15,373 nt of DNA from JBAZTO01 sp041661865. GTDB lineage: Bacteria > Planctomycetota > Phycisphaerae > SM23-33. This document shows, in pieces, positions 7,860 to 14,576 of the stretch. The stretch covers positions 1-15,373 of the forward strand of contig JBAZTO010000070.1 in NCBI GenBank assembly GCA_041661865.1, read 5' to 3'. The notes under the pieces were generated by a model that worked only from the letters and a program-made list of their open reading frames with translations, made no database searches and was not told the DNA's origin. Both the position numbers and the translations under genes were made by a program. Each line of letters begins with the position of its first letter. The first letter of the stretch is position 1.

Positions 7860-9283
7860 GCACCTGGCTTGCGGGCCTTCTCTACCTTGCAGCTCTCCGT
7901 GTTGCGTGGCATCGGCCCGAGGGCATGCCGATCCTCCCAAGCCGAGTGCTTCGGGTCGTCGCCGTGTATGGCTGCGTTGCATTTCTCGTTCGGGGTGGCC
8001 TACTTGCCATCGCTGAGCCGGCCCCGCGACTGAACGATGGTCTTCCGATCGTGCGGTTGCATGACCTTGGCTACGACGGCTCGATCGGGCGGATCTGGCT
8101 CCTCGAGTCGCTCTCACTACTGTCGGGAGTGGCGGTGGTTCGCGCCCTGTGCCGCTGGGACTCTATCGCTAGACGATTCGCCAGGACTGCCTATCGGCGG
8201 GCACTGACATCTCGACTCCTGGTTGCACTGTGGGCGATCTACCTCGTCGGGTTCCTAGCGCGCCTATCACAGTCGGGAAGCCGCGCGACTAACGATGCAG
8301 TGTCGGCCAATGTCGCGCTCCTGGGGCAGGTAGCCCGCCTAAGTGACATGGTCGTCGCCGTTGTATTCCTAATTGTGAATCGCGACAGTGCGCGTTGGCG
8401 GCGCCTTGTCCTGTACCTGGCGCTGTTTGAGGTGACCTGGGCGCTGCTGGGTAACACGAAGGCGCCACTGGTGGGGCTCGGAGTCTCGTGGTACCTGGGG
8501 CGTGATGAAGCAAGGCCCGGTTCCGATGGCGCCACGAAACGGCGGCCTACGTTACGCCCGGGCCGTGCCATTGTGGCAATTGCAGCGAGCGTCGTCGTCG
8601 TTGTGCTCTTCGCGTCGATCAATCTCGCCCGTCAGAGCCAGCCGGACGCGTCCGGCCTCAGATTCGCCGAGGAGGTTGTCGTTCGCTCAATCGACTCGGC
8701 CACCACGCCGAGTCGTTCGGGTGCACTTGTCGCTCGGACGATTATGATCAGGCTGGATGGGCTGCAAGCTGCCGCTCAGGCCATGCCCGTAGACTCGCCT
8801 CGATATCTCTCGTACGAGGAGTCGTTGTCACGGGCGTGGGCGATCGTGATACCGACCCTGGTTTCGGGAAGTGACTCGATCCAGTCGGGCCAGCTGTGGG
8901 GCCGCCTGATGACGGGTTCCGAGTCGAACGTCTCCTTCGCCGAAGGAGTAGCTGCCGAGGGCTACGCGATTGGCCGCGTGTCCGGCCTCGTCATGTGGAG
9001 CATCGTCTGGGGGGCCTGCATCGTCGGCGTGAGCCTTATCGTCGCGAGGTGCCGACTGACCCTCACAGGCCTAGCGGCCGCCTCCACGGTGGCCTCCGCC
9101 GCACTGTTCGAGCGTGGGCTGCTTGGACTGCTCGAGACCATGTCCAACGGGCTTCAGTCGGGGTTGATGTGTTGGGTCATGCTCAGTCTCCTGTATCGTG
9201 CGTCCCCTCCGCGGACCAAGTTGGACCCAGAGATCCTGTTCAATCAGGGGAGCTCGAGGAGCCTCAAGCATGGCGCTACTTGA
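7850..9283 (+). CDS. Wzy-like O-antigen/exopolysaccharide polymerase candidate, polytopic membrane protein
   Basis: A 477-residue membrane protein with about nine or ten hydrophobic segments: roughly residues 5-20, 33-54, 84-100, 122-138, 165-176, 186-213, 240-258, 378-399, 406-424 and 436-449. Between the seventh and eighth lies a large loop of about 120 residues (259-377) rich in Ser, Arg and acidic residues. It is followed by FAEGVAAEGYAIG (363-375) leading into the next membrane segment. A long non-membrane loop and an EG-x-x-AEGYA-type motif are what I expect of Wzy-like polymerases, which join flipped repeat units outside the membrane. Wzy proteins share little sequence, so the call rests on topology, length and position beside Wzx, glycosyltransferases and a Wzz/BY-kinase. 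No other polymerase candidate is in the window. GTG 7850 is chosen from its GGGGAG site. It overlaps both neighbours. Confidence 0.72.
   Translation: MPLSTWLAGLLYLAALRVAWHRPEGMPILPSRVLRVVAVYGCVAFLVRGGLLAIAEPAPRLNDGLPIVRLHDLGYDGSIGRIWLLESLSLLSGVAVVRALCRWDSIARRFARTAYRRALTSRLLVALWAIYLVGFLARLSQSGSRATNDAVSANVALLGQVARLSDMVVAVVFLIVNRDSARWRRLVLYLALFEVTWALLGNTKAPLVGLGVSWYLGRDEARPGSDGATKRRPTLRPGRAIVAIAASVVVVVLFASINLARQSQPDASGLRFAEEVVVRSIDSATTPSRSGALVARTIMIRLDGLQAAAQAMPVDSPRYLSYEESLSRAWAIVIPTLVSGSDSIQSGQLWGRLMTGSESNVSFAEGVAAEGYAIGRVSGLVMWSIVWGACIVGVSLIVARCRLTLTGLAAASTVASAALFERGLLGLLETMSNGLQSGLMCWVMLSLLYRASPPRTKLDPEILFNQGSSRSLKHGAT
9256..9261 (+). promoter_or_regulatory. Ribosome binding site fixing the start at 9270
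   Basis: GAGGAG lies eight bases before ATG 9270, within the 3' end of the polymerase candidate. It supports this start over one at 9198 in the same frame, which would add 24 Arg- and Ser-rich residues that look like a shadow of the membrane-protein gene. Confidence 0.7.
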
Positions 9284-9986
9284 CTACTCTCGCTATCGAA
9301 CCACCCATATCGTGGGCACCGAAGACGGGATACGGCCCGAGGCCGTTCTATACCAGCTCAGATCATGGCTTCCATCTGCTCCGGCCAGCGTTCTCGAGCT
9401 CGGTTGCGGCGGCGGGGAGGTCAGCCGATGTCTCGCCACGCGAGGCTATTCGGTTACTGGAGTCGATATATCGGCGGAGCAGCTTGCGGGTGCGAGCGGT
9501 GCAGAATTCATCAACTCCGATGCGGTGGCCTTCTTGGAGTCTTCGACGGATCGGTTCGACCTCATTCTTGGAATCGACTTCTTGGAACATCTCTCGATCG
9601 TGCAGGCCATAGCCCTCATGCGAGCGATCTCTCCGCGTTTGTCGGATCGCGGCCGGTGCATCCTGCGGACTCCCAACGGTTCCAGCCCCAGAGCCGGCAG
9701 AGTGGCCTCGGGGGACTTGACGCACCAGCAGATTTACAACGACCGCAGCATTCGCCAACTTCTGCGGCTATCCGGGGGTGAGTTGTCAGCTCAGTTCTTT
9801 GAAGCGCTGCCTGGAACTGGCAATGCGAGAGGGCTGCTACGCAGATTCGTGTACCAGGTCACCTGCCTCGGAGACCGCATTCGAACTGCAGCCGAGACAG
9901 GCATTCCTAGAGGCCATCTCTTTACAGAGAACCTGGTGGCCGTAGTGACCGCGGTCCGTGAGCCCGAAGGCGTTGAGACACTATGA
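9270..9986 (+). CDS. Class I SAM-dependent methyltransferase
   Basis: A 238-residue Rossmann-fold methyltransferase. Motif I is VLELGCGGGEVSRCL (41-55), followed by the acidic ribose-binding strand end GVDIS (64-68), a loop with INSDAVAFL (81-89), and DLILGIDFLEHL (97-108) as motif II. The region RTPNGSSPRAG (133-143) then SGDLTHQQIYNDRSIRQLL (147-165) resembles methyltransferases found in surface-glycan clusters, where such enzymes O-methylate a sugar or cap a chain. The closing stretch GIPRGHLFTENLVAVV (211-226) also fits that group. It overlaps the polymerase candidate by 14 bases. Its TGA overlaps an ATG that begins an 8-codon ORF leading to the next methyltransferase. Substrate is unknown; sugar O-methylation is inferred from context. 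Confidence 0.88.
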   Translation: MALLDYSRYRTTHIVGTEDGIRPEAVLYQLRSWLPSAPASVLELGCGGGEVSRCLATRGYSVTGVDISAEQLAGASGAEFINSDAVAFLESSTDRFDLILGIDFLEHLSIVQAIALMRAISPRLSDRGRCILRTPNGSSPRAGRVASGDLTHQQIYNDRSIRQLLRLSGGELSAQFFEALPGTGNARGLLRRFVYQVTCLGDRIRTAAETGIPRGHLFTENLVAVVTAVREPEGVETL

Positions 9987-10009
9987 CACTCACAAGTTGG
10001 CGAAAGTGA
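9983..10009 (+). other. 8-codon ORF bridging two methyltransferase genes
   Basis: ATG at 9983 overlaps the TGA of the upstream methyltransferase (ATGA). It reads MTLTSWRK and stops at 10007-10009, which in turn overlaps a GTG at 10006 (GTGA) in the frame of the next methyltransferase. The arrangement could pass terminating ribosomes from one gene to the next. It could equally be chance, or the mark of a one-base frameshift at a former start. No protein function is implied. Confidence 0.35.
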
Positions 10010-10713
10010 GCGCGACGCCCGGCGACGGGTCCTACTACGACCGCTACTGGACGCAGGGCGTTGAGGGGTGGTCGGTCAGTGCATCTTTGGGCTCCGTCAT
10101 GAAGAGGATCCTTGAGTATGAGTGCACTGGGCGATCCGTCCTTGACTACGGGGGAGGCGATGGCGAGCGCTATGGCGACCTCGTGTATCGGACGTCAGAA
10201 CGATATGCCGTTACTGATGTGAGCCCAGAAGTGCTGGCGCGGCGCACATTGAAGGGTCATGAGGTCATTCAGTTGCAGGACCTCGGCGGGTTTCGGGGTC
10301 AGTTTGACGTTGGCCTGATGCTCGAGGTGGCAGAGCACCTCGTTGACCCAGTGGCAGCCCTATCCCAATTGGTTGCCGCAGTACGGCCCGGCGGTCGCGT
10401 GATTCTCTCTGTCCCTAATGCCTTTAGTGTAACCAACCGAATCCGCATGCTTGCCCGCAGGCTTCCGGCGAGCGGAGCTGGGGGCGAGGGCCTGCGGGGT
10501 AGGACTTATGCCGCGCCGCATATCCGCTTTTTCGACAGGCGTTCGGTAACCCTCTTGGCGCGTGATGCCGGTCTCGTGGTCGAACGTATCGGTGGCGATG
10601 GGTGGGACCTAGGGCCGCATCCGAAACTGCGGCCGTCGTCACGCTCACTGACCGCGCCTCATTCGCTCCTCACTAACACCCTTGTTCTCCTTGGCTCAGT
10701 GCCCCGCAACTGA
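10006..10713 (+). CDS. Class I SAM-dependent methyltransferase
   Basis: A 235-residue methyltransferase with SYYDRYWTQG (9-18) near the start, the family motif I as VLDYGGGDGERYG (45-57), AVTDVSPEVLARR (68-80) at the ribose-binding strand, and VGLMLEVAEHLVDPVAAL (102-119). These are followed by RPGGRVILSVPN (127-138). An HIRFFD block (172-177) is typical of the Methyltransf_11/23 type in glycan clusters. The frame remains open upstream to a GTG at 9958, which would add 16 residues and overlap the previous gene by 29 bases. Neither start has a clear ribosome site. I chose 10006 because it forms a GTGA junction with the bridging mini-ORF and sits just before the conserved YYDRYW block. It ends the plus-strand run and overlaps the convergent gene by 18 bases. 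Probably acts on the glycan; substrate unknown. Confidence 0.85.
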   Translation: MSATPGDGSYYDRYWTQGVEGWSVSASLGSVMKRILEYECTGRSVLDYGGGDGERYGDLVYRTSERYAVTDVSPEVLARRTLKGHEVIQLQDLGGFRGQFDVGLMLEVAEHLVDPVAALSQLVAAVRPGGRVILSVPNAFSVTNRIRMLARRLPASGAGGEGLRGRTYAAPHIRFFDRRSVTLLARDAGLVVERIGGDGWDLGPHPKLRPSSRSLTAPHSLLTNTLVLLGSVPRN

Positions 10714-11463
10714 CGCGTTGATTGGCCGCACGGCGACAACCGAGACGCACAAGTGCGGGTACCTGGCAACGCGTGTCGCGACCGCGTCGAGAAGCCCCAG
10801 GGGCCTCAGTGGGAGGACCACTACCCATCCAAGGGCGGGGTGAAGGCCTTGAATGCGCCGCATCAGAGCTGTTAGGCGCTGAGATACGAGCCCGCTTAGT
10901 CTGCCGTCGACTATGACCTGAAAGCCAGCGCTCTCGACCAACGCGTGGAGTTCTTGAGTGCTGTACCCCCATCTGACGTGGCCCCCGTCCTCTGACGCCG
11001 AGATCCTCTCGCCGTGCATGGCCCGATGGTCGGACGACGGTGTCGTCAGGAGTAGCTGTCCACCTGGGTTGGTCAAGTCATAGAGCGCCCGCACCAAGGT
11101 CGCGTCGTCCATGATGTGCTCGACCACTTCCAGACACATGATCTGGTCGAATCCCCCGAGGCGATGTACCAATGCACCCAGTTGTCGCAGGTCGGCAACC
11201 ATGAATGTTGCTCGCGATGCGCCCACGAGCGCAGCACGGCTGGCCGCATCGACCATCTCGCGCTCGTCAAACGAAAGGCCTAGACACCGATTGCCATGGG
11301 CCGCCGCCATGATCGTGAAGGCGCCATTTCCAGCGCCGGCATCTAGCGTTGAGACGTTACCCTTGCGCATGTATCTACGGACAAAGGCCCAGCGATCCAT
11401 GACGCATGGGTCTCCGGACAGCATCATCATCCGCCATCCAAGTAGTCGCAACAGAAGGTTCAC
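10696..11463 (-). CDS. Class I SAM-dependent methyltransferase
   Basis: A 255-residue methyltransferase. Motif I is TLDAGAGNGAFTI (39-51), GLSFDEREMVDAA (62-74) follows at the ribose-binding end, then MVADLRQL (88-95), MCLEVVEHIMDD (109-120) and NPGGQLLLTTPS (132-143). HVRWGYSTQELHALVESAGF (162-181) matches the tail of glycan-cluster methyltransferases. The last 50 residues contain a hydrophobic stretch (LGWVVVLPLRPLGLL, 211-225) that may associate with the membrane. It starts at a GTG two bases after the acyltransferase stop, so it is the last gene of the minus-strand group. An ATG at 11430 (residue 12) is a reasonable alternative start, with a purine-rich GGATGGCGG upstream. Its 3' end overlaps the facing methyltransferase gene, leaving no space for a terminator. 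Substrate unknown. Confidence 0.87.
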   Translation of the reverse strand: MNLLLRLLGWRMMMLSGDPCVMDRWAFVRRYMRKGNVSTLDAGAGNGAFTIMAAAHGNRCLGLSFDEREMVDAASRAALVGASRATFMVADLRQLGALVHRLGGFDQIMCLEVVEHIMDDATLVRALYDLTNPGGQLLLTTPSSDHRAMHGERISASEDGGHVRWGYSTQELHALVESAGFQVIVDGRLSGLVSQRLTALMRRIQGLHPALGWVVVLPLRPLGLLDAVATRVARYPHLCVSVVAVRPINASVAGH

Positions 11464-11465
11464 GG

Positions 11466-12668
11466 TCAGATCACCACCGCGGCCGCGACTCGTTGGTTGT
11501 CAAACCGTCTGGTAGCCCACGCCCGGACACGCGAGGTGCGCCGCTCGAACAGAAGTGCCATCAGGGCTGCGACGCTGACGGTTGCCAACCAGATCCCAGC
11601 GCCAGCAGCAAGATTGCGGAACGTTGGCTGCCACAGATCGGAACTGCTCTCCTCAACCCACGCCTTGCCAAAGACGAGCAGCGGGAAATGCACGGCATAG
11701 AGCGTGAACGAGAACGCGGCGAGCTGTCGGGCGGCCGTGCCGAACCGTAGGTCCTCGTGGCGGCGGTTGTTCACGATCGCGAGCAGCAGCACGCCGAATG
11801 GGACAGCGACCAGGAGATCGGCGAGGTACCCGTCTGGTGCGAGTCGGCCTGCAGCCATCGCCAGCGGAAACCCGGCCCAAAGGAGCCTGCGGATCGCGGT
11901 ACGCGCGAGCAGGTCCATCGGCGGCAACATGCTGAGCGCGGCGCCGAACCCAAAGATGGTGCCGTAGAGGGCAATGTCGTGGCCGACAAACAAGAGCGCG
12001 GCTACGACTGCTAGGCCGATTACAACACGCCACGCCGTGCTGCGGACCACTGCCACAGCGATGAGGCACGGGAAGATCGTGTAGTACCAGAACTCATTGG
12101 CGATGCTCCACAGTGGCACGTTGGACCCCACGGTCTCGACCCGGACTGTCTGCACGAAGGCTGCGTTGCCGACGATCTCCCGCGCCCCAAGGGTGGAGGA
12201 AACGGACAGCTGCATGTTCTTGCCCGCTGCCGCCCCGTAGATGCCATGCTCGCCGAACAGGTGGATCCCGAGGCGGTCTACCGCAACGCCGATCGCAATA
12301 GCCGGGAGAATGACCGTCCACAACCTCGACATCCGGGCGATGGCGTAGCGCCGCGTTTCCCAACATCCGGTCATCCACGCACGCAAGGTCTGGCCGCCAA
12401 CGAGATAGCCGGACAGTACGAAGAACACCATCACAGATTGGTGCCCCAGAGTGAGGCTGAGGTGCAGGGCCTTTTCCCAGTGCTGGTCGAATCCGTCCTC
12501 CTGCTTGACGAAGTACATCGACCGCAGGTGGTCAGCTACCACGAGCAGCGCTGCGAGGCCTCGAACCAGATCGAGTTGCTGGGATGCGCCTCTGGGGAGC
12601 ACCCGCGTCACATTCGGCAGCCTTGACCGCATCGTTCCCTCTGGCTCGTGCGCAATCGCGGCATCCAC
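11466..12668 (-). CDS. Acyltransferase family 3 (OafA-like), membrane O-acyltransferase
   Basis: A 400-residue polytopic membrane protein of the acyltransferase 3 family (PF01757), whose members transfer acetyl or other acyl groups to sugars of surface polysaccharides. The family pattern is clear: LDLVRGLAALLVVADHL (32-48), with the conserved Arg36 and His47, then VMVFFVLSGYLVGG (79-92) and RRYAIARMSRLW (106-117). PLWSIANEFWYY (185-196) carries the conserved Glu192, and FSFTLYAVHFPLLV (319-332) closes the core. About ten hydrophobic segments fit the usual topology, and there is no added C-terminal SGNH domain. It begins at GTG 12668, 22 bases after the kinase stop; an internal ATG at 12632 (residue 13) is preceded by GAGGGA and is a possible alternative start. 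It likely acetylates the glycan made by the facing genes, which is inference from family and location. Composition matches the cassette, not the kinase. Confidence 0.93.
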   Translation of the reverse strand: MDAAIAHEPEGTMRSRLPNVTRVLPRGASQQLDLVRGLAALLVVADHLRSMYFVKQEDGFDQHWEKALHLSLTLGHQSVMVFFVLSGYLVGGQTLRAWMTGCWETRRYAIARMSRLWTVILPAIAIGVAVDRLGIHLFGEHGIYGAAAGKNMQLSVSSTLGAREIVGNAAFVQTVRVETVGSNVPLWSIANEFWYYTIFPCLIAVAVVRSTAWRVVIGLAVVAALLFVGHDIALYGTIFGFGAALSMLPPMDLLARTAIRRLLWAGFPLAMAAGRLAPDGYLADLLVAVPFGVLLLAIVNNRRHEDLRFGTAARQLAAFSFTLYAVHFPLLVFGKAWVEESSSDLWQPTFRNLAAGAGIWLATVSVAALMALLFERRTSRVRAWATRRFDNQRVAAAVVI

Positions 12669-12690
12669 CGCAGGCCCATCGTGTTATCCC

Positions 12691-14370
12691 CTAGGTGGAG
12701 CCATCGCTATACGCGGGTTTCCTGCCCTTCTTCTCATACCCATGGCTATCGCCGTAGCCATACCCATAGCCGTACCCGTAGCCGGACTGCCCGCCGGGGG
12801 GGAGGCCATTGAGGGCCACGCCGAGCACCGGGGCGTTCACCTGGGCCAGGAGCTGGAGCGTGCGCTTCACCGCCTTGCGGGCGGTCGAACGGCCGTCGAC
12901 CATGATGATCGTGGCGTCGACCACCCGCGACACCACGAGGGCATCCGTCACCGGCAGTACCGGCGGAGAGTCGATGAGCACCACGTCGAACTCCTCGGCC
13001 AGGGCCTTGATCACCGCGGCCGCCTTGCTGCTGGAGAGCAGCTCGCTCGGGTTCGGCGGGGGCGAACCGGCCGGGAGGACAAGGACGTTGGTGTCGTAGC
13101 GGCGCAGGGCGTCGACCAGGGAGGCGTCGCCCACCAGCACGTCGGTGAGGCCTGGCGTGAGCTCGACGCCGAAGCGCTCTTGCAGCCTGGGCCGGCGGAG
13201 GTCGCAGCACACCACCGCCACCCGGTCGCCGCCTTGGGCGAGAGCCACGGCCAGGTTGGCGACGGCGGTGGTCTTGCCCTCACCCTGCGAGGGGGACGTC
13301 AGCTGGATGACCTTGATGGGGCGGTCGAGGGCGGCGAACTTCACGGCCGTCCGCAACGACCGGAAGGCCTCGGCCTGCACGCTCTTGGCGTCGTCACGCA
13401 CGGCCACGAAGGCGTCGTCGTGGCCCTTCTCCACCTCGGGGATGAGCGCGAGCGTCGGGAGGCCGCCGGTCACCTGCTCGAGATCGCTCACGCTGCGGAT
13501 CCGTTCGTCGAGCGTGTCGACGAGGAAGGCCACGCCCACGCCGAGCACGAGCCCCAGGATGAGCGCGATGGCGGCGTCGCGCACCGGCTTGGGGCTCACG
13601 GGGGTGTCGGGCGCCTCCGCCACCGTGAGCACCTGGGCGCCACTCGACCGGGTGATGTCGGCACTCAGCTCGAGGTCCTCGATCTGGCCCTCGTAGAACG
13701 TCCGCTGGTTCTCGAGGGGGGCGATCTGGCCGGCGAGCTGGGCGGCCAGGTCGTCGCGCTGGGCGGCCAGCGCCTCGTCCTCGGGATCGGCCGCCGCCTG
13801 GGCCTCGAGGTCGGTCAGGGGTTGGCGGATCTCCACGATGCGCGCGTCGAGGTCGTCGATCTTGGTCTGGATCTCCTCGCCCACCGCGAGCAGCTCGTCG
13901 GTGCGCTGCTGGCGGCGCACCTCGAGGAACGTGTCGGCGTAGAGGTTGACGAGCTCGGCCGCCGCGTCGGGGTCGGCCGCCGTGAGGTGCACGTTCACGA
14001 TGTCGGAGGTGTCCGACGCCACCGACGCGTGCACGGACTCGGGGTCAAGCGGGCCGTCGTAGACCGCCGCCACCGCGTTGCGCACCGCGCCCGACTCGAA
14101 GAACCGCACCTCGTTGTTGAGCCGCCGGGCCGCGTCGTTGGCGTTGATGATCGGGGTGTTACCGATGATCGTGGCGCTGTCGCTCTGGCGGATCAGCAGC
14201 TCCGACTCCGCCCGGTACAGGGCGTCCTGCCGTAGGGAGAGGCCCAGCGCCGCGGCCACGGCCACCACCGCCACCAGCGCGATCAGCTTCCAGCGGTGGC
14301 GCAGGACCGTCAGGTAGGCGCGCAGGTCGAGCTCGTCATCGTCGACCGGAGGCGCGTCCACCGAGAGCAT
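12691..14370 (-). CDS. Wzz chain-length domain fused to BY-kinase (bacterial tyrosine kinase)
   Basis: A 559-residue fusion controlling polysaccharide polymerisation and export. The Wzz part runs from DLRAYLTVLRHRWKLI (15-30) with membrane helix 1 at about 28-47. An extracellular region follows that includes an Ala-, Glu- and Gln-rich coiled coil (about 155-235), then the pre-membrane SPKP (259-262) and helix 2 (264-286). The kinase part has a phosphate loop SPSQGEGKTTA (359-369, Lys366), Walker A' as VVCCDLRRPR (387-395, Asp390) and Walker B as VVLIDSPP (463-470). The tail has five alternating Gly-Tyr units (Y531-Y539) plus Y545 and Y554, the usual autophosphorylation cluster. The frame is open upstream to 14493, but the added 41 residues look non-conserved. 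I chose ATG 14370, 14 residues before the Wzz domain, though no ribosome site is clear; ATG 14394 or 14403 are alternatives. Very GC-rich, unlike the downstream acyltransferase. Confidence 0.94.
   Translation of the reverse strand: MLSVDAPPVDDDELDLRAYLTVLRHRWKLIALVAVVAVAAALGLSLRQDALYRAESELLIRQSDSATIIGNTPIINANDAARRLNNEVRFFESGAVRNAVAAVYDGPLDPESVHASVASDTSDIVNVHLTAADPDAAAELVNLYADTFLEVRRQQRTDELLAVGEEIQTKIDDLDARIVEIRQPLTDLEAQAAADPEDEALAAQRDDLAAQLAGQIAPLENQRTFYEGQIEDLELSADITRSSGAQVLTVAEAPDTPVSPKPVRDAAIALILGLVLGVGVAFLVDTLDERIRSVSDLEQVTGGLPTLALIPEVEKGHDDAFVAVRDDAKSVQAEAFRSLRTAVKFAALDRPIKVIQLTSPSQGEGKTTAVANLAVALAQGGDRVAVVCCDLRRPRLQERFGVELTPGLTDVLVGDASLVDALRRYDTNVLVLPAGSPPPNPSELLSSSKAAAVIKALAEEFDVVLIDSPPVLPVTDALVVSRVVDATIIMVDGRSTARKAVKRTLQLLAQVNAPVLGVALNGLPPGGQSGYGYGYGYGYGDSHGYEKKGRKPAYSDGST
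12751..12783 (-). repeat. Hexanucleotide GGN-TAY repeat encoding the kinase tyrosine tail
   Basis: On the minus strand five successive GGN TAY units followed by a GGC encode (Gly-Tyr)5-Gly, residues 530-540 of the BY-kinase. Third positions alternate between C/G and C/T, so the repeat is imperfect at the DNA level. Tyrosine clusters at this position are the known autophosphorylation sites of BY-kinases. Confidence 0.85.
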
Positions 14371-14533
14371 GCCGGGAGGGTAGTGCCAGGGCATCCCCGG
14401 CATGCGACCACCAGATGGCACCGCCTGCCAGACGAGACGTCTGGCCCCGCAGCGCTCCTCCCCCTCCCGCCGCCGGCCTGGCGCGTTCGCCACCTCGTGG
14501 AGCGGCCGACCAGGCGCACCCCTGTGCTAGACG
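14371..14533. promoter_or_regulatory. Divergent promoter region between the kinase and the DUF4012-like ORF
   Basis: This 163-base interval separates two divergent starts and must hold promoters for both directions if both genes are transcribed from here. It contains an inverted repeat at 14427-14445 and one copy plus part of a second copy of a 99-base-offset direct repeat. I could not pick out -35 and -10 boxes with confidence in such GC-rich sequence. If the kinase starts at 14493 instead, the interval shrinks to 40 bases. Confidence 0.45.
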
Positions 14534-14576
14534 GTGCATCTGGCCGGTGATCGCTCCTCCCCCTCCCGCCACCGGC
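14411..14576. repeat. Imperfect direct repeat, two copies offset by 99 bases
   Basis: Copy 1 spans about 14411-14477 and copy 2 about 14510-14576. The best-conserved part is 25 bases with one mismatch (14453-14477 against 14552-14576), beginning CGCTCCTCCCCCTCCCGCC. Upstream of that, 13 of 17 bases match (14430-14446 against 14529-14545), and a further CCAG-GCACC segment matches with small gaps. Copy 2 covers the first codons of the DUF4012-like ORF; copy 1 has no start codon at the equivalent place. A local tandem duplication is the simplest explanation. Confidence 0.6.
14427..14445. promoter_or_regulatory. Operator-like inverted repeat
   Basis: GCCAGAC and GTCTGGC form 7-base perfect arms around a 5-base spacer. 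A degenerate version, GCTAGAC-N5-ATCTGGC, lies 99 bases downstream at 14526-14544, across the start of the DUF4012-like ORF. Two similarly built sites between divergent genes suggest a dimeric regulator binding there. No regulator gene is visible in the window, so the role is inference. Confidence 0.4.

Noticed and set aside
258..12720. Insertion-type direct repeats or attachment sites flanking the lower-GC cassette
   Set aside because: By eye I found no shared repeat longer than a few bases between 258-700 and 12660-12720, and there is no integrase, transposase or tRNA. A computed repeat search would be decisive.
12451..14235. A 594-codon plus-strand open frame antisense to the kinase and acyltransferase
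   Set aside because: It is a mirror of the GC-rich kinase gene: the translation is His-, Gly-, Glu- and Arg-rich with no motif, while the minus strand encodes clear Wzz and BY-kinase domains.
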